DNA of 64,000 bases, from contig CAJXKC010000001.1 of NCBI GenBank assembly GCA_913055685.1, forward strand, positions 806,001-870,000, given 5' to 3'. Position numbers and translations under genes: made by a program. The notes beneath the pieces are model-generated. The model saw only the letters and a list, made by a program, of their open reading frames with translations, ran no database searches and was not told where the DNA came from. The stretch is from an uncultured Flavobacteriales bacterium. Its GTDB lineage: Bacteria > Bacteroidota > Bacteroidia > Flavobacteriales > Schleiferiaceae. Positions 28,404 to 36,729 of this stretch are shown piece after piece (position 1 is the stretch's first letter; every line of letters starts with the position of its first letter).

Positions 28404-29238
28404 AAAGTACATAGAAAGTGGTATCCTAGACGATTATGTGATGGGCTTTGTCTCAGATCAGGAACGTCAGGAAGTGCAGTGCTTGGCCAAGATCTATCCA
28501 GAGATTAATGAGGCCCTGCGTCAGGCGGAAGACCTTATGGCTACCTGGGCGGCGGATAATGCTGTGGCACCCCCACTGGAGTTAAAAGACAAGATTTTGG
28601 CTAATCTGGGAGAGCAAGAAGCAGCAAGCGCAGAGATACCATTTAGCCCTAAGGAGGAAGCGGTGGTTAGGGAATTACCGCTGGAAACAGATCGCAATGC
28701 GAGTGCTCAAACACCTTTTGCCTGGATTGCGGCAGCAGCAGCGGTGCTTTTAGCGGCCTATCTCGCTTGGGAGTGGCAAAGTAGTCTTGCCCTACAAGAC
28801 GAAATGCAAACTATTATTGTACAGCAGGAAAATAGGGTTGATAACCTTGAGTCCGATTTACAAGGTCTAGAACTAAGTAAGGAGGAAATGCAAAGAAGTT
28901 TAGCGGTTCTTAGTGATCCTAATCTGCAAAAAGTTGCTCTTAACAGTGTGAAGGAGGAACTAAGTGCAGCGGCTACTATCTACTGGAACCCCGAAGAGAA
29001 AAAGACCTATTTCTTGCGCAATGAGTTGCCTCCGGAGCCAAGCGATGCACAGTATCAGCTTTGGGCTATCGTTCGCGGCAAACCGGTAAGCATTGGTTTA
29101 TTGGCCCTCAACGAGGAAACTAATCTGCAATTAATGGAAGGTATTGATAAAGCTGACGCGTTCGCAATTACCTTAGAGCCTTTAGGCGGCAGTGAAAACC
29201 CGACGCTAGAACAGATGGTGGTCTTGGGTAAGGTCTAA
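28393..29238 (+). CDS. RskA-type transmembrane anti-sigma factor
   Basis: Anti-sigma protein of 281 residues controlling the preceding sigma factor. It starts with TTG inside the end of the sigma gene. It has an N-terminal cytoplasmic anti-sigma domain (ESGILDDYVMGFVSDQERQEV) without obvious zinc ligands, and one membrane helix (PFAWIAAAAAVLLAAYLAWEW, about 111-131). A coiled coil follows (QQENRVDNLESDLQGLELSKEEMQRS). The periplasmic C-terminal RskA-like domain contains AATIYWNPEEKKTYFLRNELPPEP, YQLWAIVRGKPVSIG and AFAITLEPLGGS. Signal sensed is unknown. Its stop overlaps the stop of the convergent HAD gene. Confidence 0.87.
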   Translation: MDPKKYIESGILDDYVMGFVSDQERQEVQCLAKIYPEINEALRQAEDLMATWAADNAVAPPLELKDKILANLGEQEAASAEIPFSPKEEAVVRELPLETDRNASAQTPFAWIAAAAAVLLAAYLAWEWQSSLALQDEMQTIIVQQENRVDNLESDLQGLELSKEEMQRSLAVLSDPNLQKVALNSVKEELSAAATIYWNPEEKKTYFLRNELPPEPSDAQYQLWAIVRGKPVSIGLLALNEETNLQLMEGIDKADAFAITLEPLGGSENPTLEQMVVLGKV

Positions 29239-29849
29239 AGAGACTTTAGTTTTTTCTCTAAATCTAGGATTGAATCCTCTTCAACTTTAAAATGCCAAGA
29301 CGCAATGCCAAATTTCTTGGCCGCTTTAATATTTTCTTTCCGGTCGTCAATGAAATAGCAGTCTTCTGCTTTAAGTTTTGCGGTTTTTAAAACCTTCTCA
29401 TAGAATTCTGCTTCTGGTTTCCGGTGACCCAGCTCATGACTAAAATTAACGGAGTCAAATAGGTTAATGAACTGTTTAAATTTGAAAGGGCCGCAAAGCG
29501 CTTTAATTTTCTCTATATGCAGTTCATTGGAATTGCTAAGGAGATGCAGACCATAATTTTTCTTTAACCTTTTTAGAAGGCGGATATGCTCATCAGGAAT
29601 TGGAGCATAACAGAGGGCATTCCAAGCGTCGGCCAAGTCTTTAGAAAAGATTTTTTTTCGAAAGAAATAGGGTTTTAAAGCACTTAAAAACGCTTTTTTA
29701 CTGAGCTCTCCTCTTTCAAAGCGATCGAAGGTATCGCTTTGTTTCGCGAGATCTTCCTGGGCGCCAAGCTCTGCAAAAGCTTGATAGCTAAGCTCTTCGT
29801 CGATGGGGATTAATACCGCTCCAAAATCGAATAAAAGGTCTTTGGGCAT
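29235..29849 (-). CDS. HAD-superfamily phosphatase (YihX-like)
   Basis: Haloacid-dehalogenase-fold hydrolase of 204 residues with motif I as LLFDFGAVLIPID (the second Asp of DxD is Gly, as in YihX-like members). A helical cap follows, motif II is LLSNSNELH, and motifs III/IV are GHRKPEAEFY and CYFIDDRKENIKAAKKFG. It is likely a sugar-phosphate or nucleotide phosphatase; substrate cannot be read. Convergent with the anti-sigma gene, sharing stop-codon bases. Confidence 0.85.
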   Translation of the reverse strand: MPKDLLFDFGAVLIPIDEELSYQAFAELGAQEDLAKQSDTFDRFERGELSKKAFLSALKPYFFRKKIFSKDLADAWNALCYAPIPDEHIRLLKRLKKNYGLHLLSNSNELHIEKIKALCGPFKFKQFINLFDSVNFSHELGHRKPEAEFYEKVLKTAKLKAEDCYFIDDRKENIKAAKKFGIASWHFKVEEDSILDLEKKLKSL

Positions 29850-29931
29850 AGTTTGGAATTTGTCACAAGAATACGCAATGTAGGTCTTTTCGGAAAACCA
29901 AAAAGCCTCGTCTTTGGCTTTAATAATTTGT

Positions 29932-29939
29932 TATTTTTG
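29932..29939 (+). promoter_or_regulatory. -7 box upstream of tRNA-Ile2
   Basis: TATTTTTG matches TAnnTTTG and lies 30 bp upstream of the tRNA. A TTTG at 29913-29916 is 15 nt upstream, shorter than the usual 19-21. Confidence 0.45.
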
Positions 29940-29969
29940 CGGCCGCTACGGTTATTAGAATCGAGCATC

Positions 29970-30043
29970 GGGCCCATAGCTCAGCTGGTTAGAGTAGGTG
30001 ACTCATAATCACTTGGTCGCAGGTTCAAGCCCTGCTGGGCCCA
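29970..30043 (+). tRNA. tRNA-Ile2 (CAT, lysidine-modified type)
   Basis: A cloverleaf of 74 nt: acceptor GGGCCCA / TGGGCCC, D-arm GCTC...GAGT, anticodon stem GGTGA / TCACT with loop CTCATAA (anticodon CAT), T-arm GCAGG TTCAAGC CCTGC, discriminator A. CCA is not encoded. The anticodon arm and the following CTTGGTCGC closely match the E. coli ileX tRNA, which favours Ile2 (needing TilS) over elongator Met; initiator Met is excluded by the paired first acceptor base. Confidence 0.88.
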
Positions 30044-30052
30044 CAAAAAGAA

Positions 30053-30084
30053 AAGCCCCTTCTTTACGAAGAAGGGGCTTTTTT
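30053..30084 (+). terminator. Terminator after tRNA-Ile2, bidirectional
   Basis: AAGCCCCTTCTT pairs perfectly with AAGAAGGGGCTT (30069-30080) around TACG, followed by T-run. It also faces the end of the minus-strand lipoprotein gene that stops at 30102. Confidence 0.88.
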
Positions 30085-30101
30085 ACTATTAAAGTATTAA
30101 G

Positions 30102-31685
30102 CTACCAGCCTAACTTATCACATAAGCTCGTTGGGAAGGGGAAATTGAATTTATAGTCGGTTAAATTAACATTCCAATTAGGAAATTCAAGGGGTTGATC
30201 TCCTCCGTAGTAAACGGTGAAATCATAGGTCTCATTCAATTCTAACAAGGTAGTGGTGAAGCTACCTTTATTAACAAAGCCTAGTATTTGAGGTCGACCT
30301 GAGGATCCTGTCTTCTTATAGAAGATGAAGAATGAAGGTCTAATAACGGTGTTGGGGTTATCCTGACAATAGCCATCCACTTCTAAAGTAAAAACAACTG
30401 GTTGGATCAGGTTAATATTTAGGGTATGAGAGCCAGAGCAAAGTGAAACATTAGTAAGCTCCCCTACTAAATCGGTGGTATTCGCTTTGTAAGCTTTAAT
30501 ATCCACATTGAAGGAGGGTACACCTCCACTCATTCTGATGTTGGAACCTGAGAGTAAAGTCAATGTTTTACTCCCATAAGTGCTGCTAATAAGTTGTTTT
30601 GTTCCAGCAATGTACATTTTAAGATCAAATACTTCGCTCTCACCAGCATTCAGCCCTTGAATATTGGTGGTGATATTAGCACTATAACAGCCTTCTTCGT
30701 AGTGATCAAGATTCCAGCTACTGAGGTGTGTAGTTTGATATTGTACTTCTAGACCATTGCTTCCTTGGCTTACAATACCAGTAGTTTCATAGGTCCAGAT
30801 GCCTTCATTTTCATCATAAGACCAAATTGGAATCGAGTCTCCAGCAGCCATGGCGGCACCTGTTTCAGGGTTTAATGCACCACTTGCCAATTCCATAGTT
30901 ACCGTAATGGGTTTGTTAAAGCTTTTCACTTCTGTGCCCCCTACTGAAAAGTCAAGTGAGGTGAAGCCAGCTGTTACAAAGTTTCCGCTGCCAATGCTAC
31001 CGTCTTCGAGGGTAATAGAGTCAGGGCCGAATCCACCAGGAAATGCTGTTAAAGCGGCCTCTGAGCTAGGATCGAACTGTCCAATTTGCATTTCCAGATT
31101 TCCTCCTGATATCGGGTTTCCGCTGCGGTCAATAAAGCTTAGTCCAGTGGGTAAATCAATTTGCATTCCTACCGTAGAGCCCCCTCCAGGATTTACAGTA
31201 GCCGTGTAAGGGGTGGCTAAGCTATCACCTTGAAGCGTTGCATTTTCGGTTTTAAATTGAACGCCACTAGGTGGGTTTTGACGATTTACCATAGGGATGG
31301 GAACAACTTGCCTAGGCGTACTTTCATTGAACTGAATGTTGTGAAATACATCGATATAACCATCTGCGGTGATGTGAAGACGCACGTTAACTGGGTCATT
31401 AGGTAATGGATTTGCGCGGGGATGTAAGCCTATTTCAATCCGGCCATCCATAGTGGTAAGGTCTCTAATACCAGAAGCCTCGTATACATCTTCGGCATTG
31501 TTGCTGGCAATACTAATCATTAAGTTGGCGGGAGCAGTGGAATCGGCTACGTCGAAAATATCGATCATTGCCGAATACTCCATTAATTGGGGTTCAATAC
31601 CAATTGAGAAATTGTCAATCGGCTTATTGACATCACAAGCGCTTATTAAAAGGCCTGCGAATATTAGGCTGAGTAATTTTTTCAT
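30102..31685 (-). CDS. Large lipoprotein of unknown function, paired with an outer-membrane protein
   Basis: Lipoprotein of 527 residues (lipobox LLISAC, Cys17). It is all-beta in character, with a Gly/Ser/Thr-rich middle (PGGGSTVGMQIDLPTGLSF). A segment near 280-325 reads IPIWSYDENEGIWTYETTG and ends HLSSWNLDHY, a pattern reminiscent of a domain found in FAM171/CILP-type extracellular proteins, though this is weak. Four Cys in the C-terminal third could form disulfides. It is 13 bp downstream of a small outer-membrane barrel gene. Probably surface exposed; no enzyme motif is visible. Confidence 0.6.
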   Translation of the reverse strand: MKKLLSLIFAGLLISACDVNKPIDNFSIGIEPQLMEYSAMIDIFDVADSTAPANLMISIASNNAEDVYEASGIRDLTTMDGRIEIGLHPRANPLPNDPVNVRLHITADGYIDVFHNIQFNESTPRQVVPIPMVNRQNPPSGVQFKTENATLQGDSLATPYTATVNPGGGSTVGMQIDLPTGLSFIDRSGNPISGGNLEMQIGQFDPSSEAALTAFPGGFGPDSITLEDGSIGSGNFVTAGFTSLDFSVGGTEVKSFNKPITVTMELASGALNPETGAAMAAGDSIPIWSYDENEGIWTYETTGIVSQGSNGLEVQYQTTHLSSWNLDHYEEGCYSANITTNIQGLNAGESEVFDLKMYIAGTKQLISSTYGSKTLTLLSGSNIRMSGGVPSFNVDIKAYKANTTDLVGELTNVSLCSGSHTLNINLIQPVVFTLEVDGYCQDNPNTVIRPSFFIFYKKTGSSGRPQILGFVNKGSFTTTLLELNETYDFTVYYGGDQPLEFPNWNVNLTDYKFNFPFPTSLCDKLGW

Positions 31686-31698
31686 GGGATGGATAGGA

Positions 31699-32424
31699 TT
31701 AAAGTTTTATGGATAATCGGAAGTTCATTTGTGGATACCAAGCAAATTGCGCGAGGTTTTCCTGCAGTTCTGCTTCTTCCGCTTCACTAATATTGATAAG
31801 GCCATAGCTAGCTGATTCAATTTGCGGTGCGCCAGTATAGTAGGCCCCTAATTCAAGGGCAAAGCCTACGCGACCTTTGGGAACGACTCGTCCAAAACCT
31901 AAGCCTACATAAGGCGCTATTTGGTTCCAGGTCACCCCTAGGTCTATGCCTCCAATGTCATCTGGGTAGAATACGAAGTCGCCCTTATCATCTGGGTCTG
32001 GACCATCGTCACCGATGAACAGTGTATCCTGGATTCGAATACCTAGGTCGATACTATTCTGCAAGAAATAAGCAGCACCAAACATTAGTTTGAAAGAGCT
32101 ATTTTTTGAAGGATAATAGTCGAAGATTAATCCAACTTGTTGGAGATCCAAGGCAATATTAATGTTTACATCCTGTCCGTCTAAAGCATACGGATAATCT
32201 TGAAACTCGAATTTGTTATACAGTCCACGAAGGCGAGCCGAGAAATGAGGGTTAATACGATATGCATAATCTAGGCCCACTCCTTGGGTCCCGAAATTAA
32301 TGCCGATTGCATGGGCACTGCCTAAATCGAGTGCCCTAGTAGAGTCTGCTGTTTCTTGCGCGAATGCGGGGAAACCCGAAATCAAAAACAACAAGCCTAG
32401 AATTAGAGGTTTGGTGAATTTCAT
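31699..32424 (-). CDS. Small outer-membrane beta-barrel protein
   Basis: Protein of 241 residues with signal peptide ending FPAFAQ. Alternating hydrophobic/polar strands are seen throughout (HAIGINFGTQGVGLDYAYRI, FSARLRGLYNKFEF, SSFKLMFGAAYFL, IAPYVGLGFGR, VGFALELGAYYTG) and it ends in FRLSIKL. This fits an 8-10-stranded barrel. An acidic extracellular loop (DDGPDPDDKGD) may bind cations. It is the first gene of a two-gene operon with the large lipoprotein, so the two may form a surface complex. No specific family is recognised. Confidence 0.7.
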   Translation of the reverse strand: MKFTKPLILGLLFLISGFPAFAQETADSTRALDLGSAHAIGINFGTQGVGLDYAYRINPHFSARLRGLYNKFEFQDYPYALDGQDVNINIALDLQQVGLIFDYYPSKNSSFKLMFGAAYFLQNSIDLGIRIQDTLFIGDDGPDPDDKGDFVFYPDDIGGIDLGVTWNQIAPYVGLGFGRVVPKGRVGFALELGAYYTGAPQIESASYGLINISEAEEAELQENLAQFAWYPQMNFRLSIKL

Positions 32425-32560
32425 GTTTGGAAGGGATTAATTTTAACGATTAAAGATATTAAAATTCTGAATGCCTGAATTTTAGACTCTATTTTTTAAG
32501 TGATACTTGTGAGATCATTGCTTGCAGGGGACTTGAGTGGATTAGTAGAATTATAGCATA

Positions 32561-32588
32561 AAAAAAGCCTCCAATTTTGGAGGCTCTT
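32561..32588 (-). terminator. Terminator of the GT5-DUF4270-glmS operon
   Basis: GCCTCC (32567-32572) pairs with GGAGGC (32579-32584) around AATTTT. On the minus strand the stem is followed by seven T. It lies 22 bp after the glmS stop. Confidence 0.8.
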
Positions 32589-32605
32589 TAATCTAATAAA
32601 TGGCT

Positions 32606-34447
32606 TTATTCTACCGTAACCGACTTCGCTAAGTTACGCGGCTGATCTACATTACAACCTCTCATCACCGCAATGTGGTAGGAGAGTAGTTGCAAGGGAA
32701 TCGTGGTTAATAAAGGCGAGAACACTTCTAAAGTATCGTCCACCTCAATTACGTGGTCCGCCATTTTTGCAATTTCACTATCGCCATTGTTAACAATAGC
32801 AATAACCTTTCCTTCACGAGCCTTAACCTCCTGAATATTGGAAACAATCTTTTCGTACTGACCACTCTTAGGGGCAATCACCACCACGGGCATATTCTCG
32901 TCAATAAGGGCGATAGGACCGTGCTTCATCTCTGCCGCTGGATAGCCTTCGGCATGGATATAGGATATTTCCTTCAGCTTTAAAGCTCCTTCTAAAGCTA
33001 CCGGGAAATTATAACCGCGACCTAAATACAAGAAGTTAGGCGCGTCTTTATACATTTCTGCGATTTGCTTCGATTGAAGATCGCTTTTAAGCATATTGGT
33101 GATCTTGTTGGGAATCTCATTCAATTCGCTCAACAAGCGATGGTAATAGCTTTCTTTTAATAATCCTTTCTTATGTGCTAGCTTAATAGCAATAAGGCTT
33201 AAAACGGCAACCTGTGAAGTAAAGGCCTTGGTAGAAGCTACCCCGATTTCTGGTCCGGCGTGCGTGTAGGCACCAGCATCTGTTTCCCTTGCGATAGAGG
33301 AACCTACCACATTACATACTCCGAAAATGGTAGCTCCGCGCTCCTTAGCGAGTTTTATTGCCGCTAGGGTGTCGGCGGTTTCGCCAGACTGACTAATAGC
33401 AATTACTACGTCCTTTTCGGTGATAATAGGATTGCGATAGCGGAACTCTGAGGCATATTCTACCTCTACCGGGATCCGGGCTAAATCTTCAAAAATATAT
33501 TCTGCAACCAGACCAGCGTGCCAAGAAGTTCCACAACCCAAGATAATAATGCGTTGGGCGTTCACTAATTTTTCTTGGAACTGGTAAACCCCATCCATCT
33601 GAATTAGGCCTTGCTCGGGCAATAAACGACCTCTTAAGGTGTCGCCAATAGACTTGGGCTGCTCGTAGATTTCTTTCAACATGAAATGGTCGTAACCTCC
33701 TTTCTCAATAGAGGCCAGATCCATTTCCAATTGATGGATATAAGGATCGATAGTTCTGTTGTCGGGAATCGACAGTACCTCTACCGTTTCGCCACGGTTA
33801 ATCACCGCCATTTCATCGTCCTCTAAATAGATCGCTTTCTTGGTAAACTCCAAGAATGGAGTGGCATCACTAGCAATGAAGTGCTCGCCTTCTCCAACCC
33901 CTAACACTAAGGGGCTTCCTTTCTTAGCCACCACTATTTGATCGCGATTATCTTTATCGAAAACGGCAATGGCATACGCACCAACTACCTGGTTTAAGGC
34001 AATACGAACCGCCTTAGGTAGGGTGGTGTTTTCACTTTTACGAACATCTTCGATAAGGTTAACCAATACTTCAGTATCCGTATCGCTGTGAAATTCGTAG
34101 CCACGCTGAATTAGTGCTTCTTTGATGGAAGCGTAGTTTTCTATAATTCCGTTGTGGATCAGTACAATCTGTCCACTATTAGAGGCGTGAGGGTGAGCAT
34201 TTCGGTCGCTCGGTTCACCGTGAGTGGCCCAACGGGTATGGCCAATGCCAATAGTAGATTCTTTTATCGAGCCATTAATTTTGGCTTCTAAATCATCAAC
34301 TTTACCCTGGCACTTTACCAGGTTAATACCGCCATTAATTACGGCAATACCTGCACTGTCATATCCACGGTACTCTAAGCGACGCAGACCGTTAAGGATT
34401 ACGGGGACAGCATTTTTGTTACCAATGTAACCTACAATTCCGCACAT
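32606..34447 (-). CDS. glmS: Glutamine--fructose-6-phosphate aminotransferase (isomerising)
   Basis: Enzyme of 613 residues that makes glucosamine-6-phosphate for peptidoglycan and LPS. The N-terminal glutaminase starts MCGIVGYIGN, with Cys2 the nucleophile after Met removal, followed by LRRLEYRGYDSAG and GHTRWATHGEPS. Two SIS domains follow, with ILGCGTSWHAGLVAEY and ISQSGETADT, and later EGALKLKEISYIHAEGYPAAEMKHGPIAL. It ends in the conserved RNLAKSVTVE. It is the last gene of an operon, 6 bp after the DUF4270 gene. Confidence 0.97.
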   Translation of the reverse strand: MCGIVGYIGNKNAVPVILNGLRRLEYRGYDSAGIAVINGGINLVKCQGKVDDLEAKINGSIKESTIGIGHTRWATHGEPSDRNAHPHASNSGQIVLIHNGIIENYASIKEALIQRGYEFHSDTDTEVLVNLIEDVRKSENTTLPKAVRIALNQVVGAYAIAVFDKDNRDQIVVAKKGSPLVLGVGEGEHFIASDATPFLEFTKKAIYLEDDEMAVINRGETVEVLSIPDNRTIDPYIHQLEMDLASIEKGGYDHFMLKEIYEQPKSIGDTLRGRLLPEQGLIQMDGVYQFQEKLVNAQRIIILGCGTSWHAGLVAEYIFEDLARIPVEVEYASEFRYRNPIITEKDVVIAISQSGETADTLAAIKLAKERGATIFGVCNVVGSSIARETDAGAYTHAGPEIGVASTKAFTSQVAVLSLIAIKLAHKKGLLKESYYHRLLSELNEIPNKITNMLKSDLQSKQIAEMYKDAPNFLYLGRGYNFPVALEGALKLKEISYIHAEGYPAAEMKHGPIALIDENMPVVVIAPKSGQYEKIVSNIQEVKAREGKVIAIVNNGDSEIAKMADHVIEVDDTLEVFSPLLTTIPLQLLSYHIAVMRGCNVDQPRNLAKSVTVE

Positions 34448-34453
34448 TCTTTT

Positions 34454-35800
34454 TTAAGGTTTAGTGTAATAAACAACTACGGTTGCCTTTTCTTGCAATC
34501 CGCTTCCTCCCCTCAATATTGTTCGGTTTGCCGCAGTGGTGCGGGTCGCCGGAATAATTGCTAAAGTATTGTTTTCTCCGCTATTCAAAACGGAAAAAAG
34601 ATGTCTCGTTAATTCAAAGGTGTATTTATTATTGCGCAGGACACCTCGGCTTAATGTTCCGCCTCCTTCACCATTATCACCGCTGAAGTCAAGAATGCGA
34701 TCTCCTAGACTAAAGCCATCTAAATGTCGTATTTCCATACGAGTACTCGGAGCAACATTTTCGCCAGTTCCCTGGGCCGTATATACCTCTAGCTGAGCCT
34801 TATTTATAATAAGCCCCTCCTTTACTAAAGAGTCAATTCGCTGTTGGTCAAATTTAAAGGCGGTACAAACTCCACCCATGGATTGAATGTAAGTTTGGTC
34901 TTCGCCATTAATCGAATCCAAAGCAAGGCTCTCTAAGCTAGAACCCGTATAATCTTGCTCGAAGGTGCTAAAGTTTATAGGTACCACCGATTTATCCTGA
35001 TCAAAACTTAGGTCAGTAAAAGTGGTATCGGAATCATTGTGATAATAAATGCGCAGTAAGCTGTAAGCACTAGCGAGATTGGTATAAAGAACGGCTCCTC
35101 CCGATTCGGTACTTACTTTAATTCCCTTAAAGTATTCCGTGAAGCTGGAGAAACTTGCAAAGGGCTCGAAATTTCCATTGGCTACATCTGCGAAATTGGC
35201 TTGAAAATAAGCAGTGTCTAGCGGAATCCGAAGGTGAGCAGGAGCAAGGTCCCCTTCAAAGGTAACTTGCGTTTTAGGCTTCGGCTGATAAGCAGTAAGG
35301 CGACCCAATTCTTGGCCCAGAGCGGGTTGGTAATTTGAGTAAAAATTAGAATCCGTTCTCAGTTCTTCATCCAAAAGATTGACTACAATATCCATAGGCT
35401 GACTCGTATCGCCATAAGCAGAGGTGAGTCGGATGTAAAGGTTTACGGAGTCAATTTTTGCATTATTGCCATAATTAGCATTTACCTGCTCGGGTAAAAG
35501 CTGACTCACAATATTGGCTTTTTCAGTGCCGAAATAGCTGCTTTGGGTCTGACCTAGTAAGCGCGTGGAAGCATAACCACCGAATAATAATTGTCGGTCG
35601 TAATCCAAGGCCACAATAATGCTGTCCACCGGCGAAGTATAGGATACAACCTTAAGGTGAATCGAGTCGGCTTCGATAGTGCCGCCAATAATTTGCTGGA
35701 AGCCAAGGTTATCGGTGGGTTTTTCGCAAGCGCTAATCAAAAGCAAAGGAGCCATTACTAGAATGGCTCGCTTAAAGGTTTTAGAAAGATGTTGTTTCAT
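34454..35800 (-). CDS. DUF4270 family lipoprotein
   Basis: Lipoprotein of 448 residues with lipobox LLLISAC. The sequence runs TDNLGFQQIIGGTIEADSIHL, then SPVDSIIVALDYDRQLLFGGYASTRLLGQTQSSYF, which is the characteristic opening of the DUF4270 family common in Bacteroidetes. The rest is beta-rich, with a C-terminal tail of VVVYYTKP. The neighbourhood (GT5-like gene 7 bp upstream, glmS 6 bp downstream) is the usual one for this family in flavobacteria as I know it. Function unknown; surface or periplasmic. Confidence 0.82.
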   Translation of the reverse strand: MKQHLSKTFKRAILVMAPLLLISACEKPTDNLGFQQIIGGTIEADSIHLKVVSYTSPVDSIIVALDYDRQLLFGGYASTRLLGQTQSSYFGTEKANIVSQLLPEQVNANYGNNAKIDSVNLYIRLTSAYGDTSQPMDIVVNLLDEELRTDSNFYSNYQPALGQELGRLTAYQPKPKTQVTFEGDLAPAHLRIPLDTAYFQANFADVANGNFEPFASFSSFTEYFKGIKVSTESGGAVLYTNLASAYSLLRIYYHNDSDTTFTDLSFDQDKSVVPINFSTFEQDYTGSSLESLALDSINGEDQTYIQSMGGVCTAFKFDQQRIDSLVKEGLIINKAQLEVYTAQGTGENVAPSTRMEIRHLDGFSLGDRILDFSGDNGEGGGTLSRGVLRNNKYTFELTRHLFSVLNSGENNTLAIIPATRTTAANRTILRGGSGLQEKATVVVYYTKP

Positions 35801-35807
35801 AGAAATC

Positions 35808-36626
35808 TTAGGCCAAAGATTCTTCTACGCTAATTTGCTCGTATAGCGCAGTGATTTCTTCATGCGGATTTTCCGCCGAGCTCAAGTCAATGAACTGACT
35901 AACGTTTTCTTTAACGTAATCTTTCATTTCATCAGCTAATTTGCTTCCGGCTAGGGCTACTCCATCGCAATACTTCATGTTAGCCTGATACACAGAGCTA
36001 ATATTGGCCTTTTCAAAGGCTTTTGCCTCATCTTCTTCCAAGCCATCAAAGCTTAAATAAGATGGAAGTTTTTCACTCATGCTCTCTTCGGTAGCGCCAT
36101 ATACAGATAAAACTGTTTTGCTGTCCGAGAACATGGGATCGTCGTGGTGGAATTTCTTTAGGTATAAAGGCAGGAAGCTAGCCATCCAACCGTGACAGTG
36201 AATGATATCTGGACTCCAGCCTAATTTCTTAACGGTCTCAATTACGCCGCGGCAGAAGAAAATCGCACGCTTGTCATTGTCGGGGTGGAACTCCTCGTCT
36301 TCCGTATAGAAAATGGACTTCCTTTTAAAGAACTCGTCATTATCAATAAAGTAAACCTGCATACGCGCTTGCGGTACCGAGGCAACTTTAATGATTAGGG
36401 GTTGATCTTCGTCGTCGATAATGATGTTGATACCGCTTAAACGGATCACTTCATGTAATTGGTGACGGCGTTCATTTATAAGGCCGTAGCGAGGCATAAA
36501 TACTCTTACCTGATGACCGCTTTCATTCATCTTGCGCGGCAATTCCAAGCTGGGTTTGGAAATTTCGTTTTCAGGGAGGTATGGGTGAATCTCCTGGCTC
36601 ACATACAATATTCTCTTGCTATCCAT
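35808..36626 (-). CDS. GT5-like glycogen/starch synthase N-terminal domain protein
   Basis: Protein of 272 residues matching only the N-terminal Rossmann domain of GT5 glycogen synthases (about 480 residues normally): KRILYVSQEIHPYLPENEISKPSLELPRKMNESGHQV, then PDIIHCHGWMASFLPLYLKKF. The Lys-x-Gly-Gly-Leu ADP-glucose motif is replaced by SKPSLEL, and the C-terminal nucleotide-binding domain is missing. It is probably not an active glycogen synthase, and a regulatory or structural role is more likely. First gene of the operon with DUF4270 and glmS, behind a well-formed promoter. The same short form appears in many Bacteroidetes. Confidence 0.8.
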   Translation of the reverse strand: MDSKRILYVSQEIHPYLPENEISKPSLELPRKMNESGHQVRVFMPRYGLINERRHQLHEVIRLSGINIIIDDEDQPLIIKVASVPQARMQVYFIDNDEFFKRKSIFYTEDEEFHPDNDKRAIFFCRGVIETVKKLGWSPDIIHCHGWMASFLPLYLKKFHHDDPMFSDSKTVLSVYGATEESMSEKLPSYLSFDGLEEDEAKAFEKANISSVYQANMKYCDGVALAGSKLADEMKDYVKENVSQFIDLSSAENPHEEITALYEQISVEESLA

Positions 36627-36660
36627 GATTCCGTTTTAATCTAGTATTCTAAAGGGCCTG

Positions 36661-36691
36661 CAAAAATATAGCTTTTTTATGAATAACTCAA
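36661..36691 (-). promoter_or_regulatory. Promoter of the GT5-DUF4270-glmS operon
   Basis: On the minus strand TTG (plus 36689-36691), then 20 nt, then TATTTTTG (plus 36661-36668). Both boxes and the spacing match the Bacteroidetes consensus. The ATG is 35 bp downstream. Confidence 0.7.
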
Positions 36692-36729
36692 TTTATAATA
36701 ATAGCTTTACCCGCTTGAATAGCCTATAA

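Noticed and set aside
29970-30043. Elongator or initiator tRNA-Met
   Set aside because: The anticodon is CAT, but the anticodon arm and following bases match tRNA-Ile2, and the acceptor ends are fully paired, unlike initiator tRNA.
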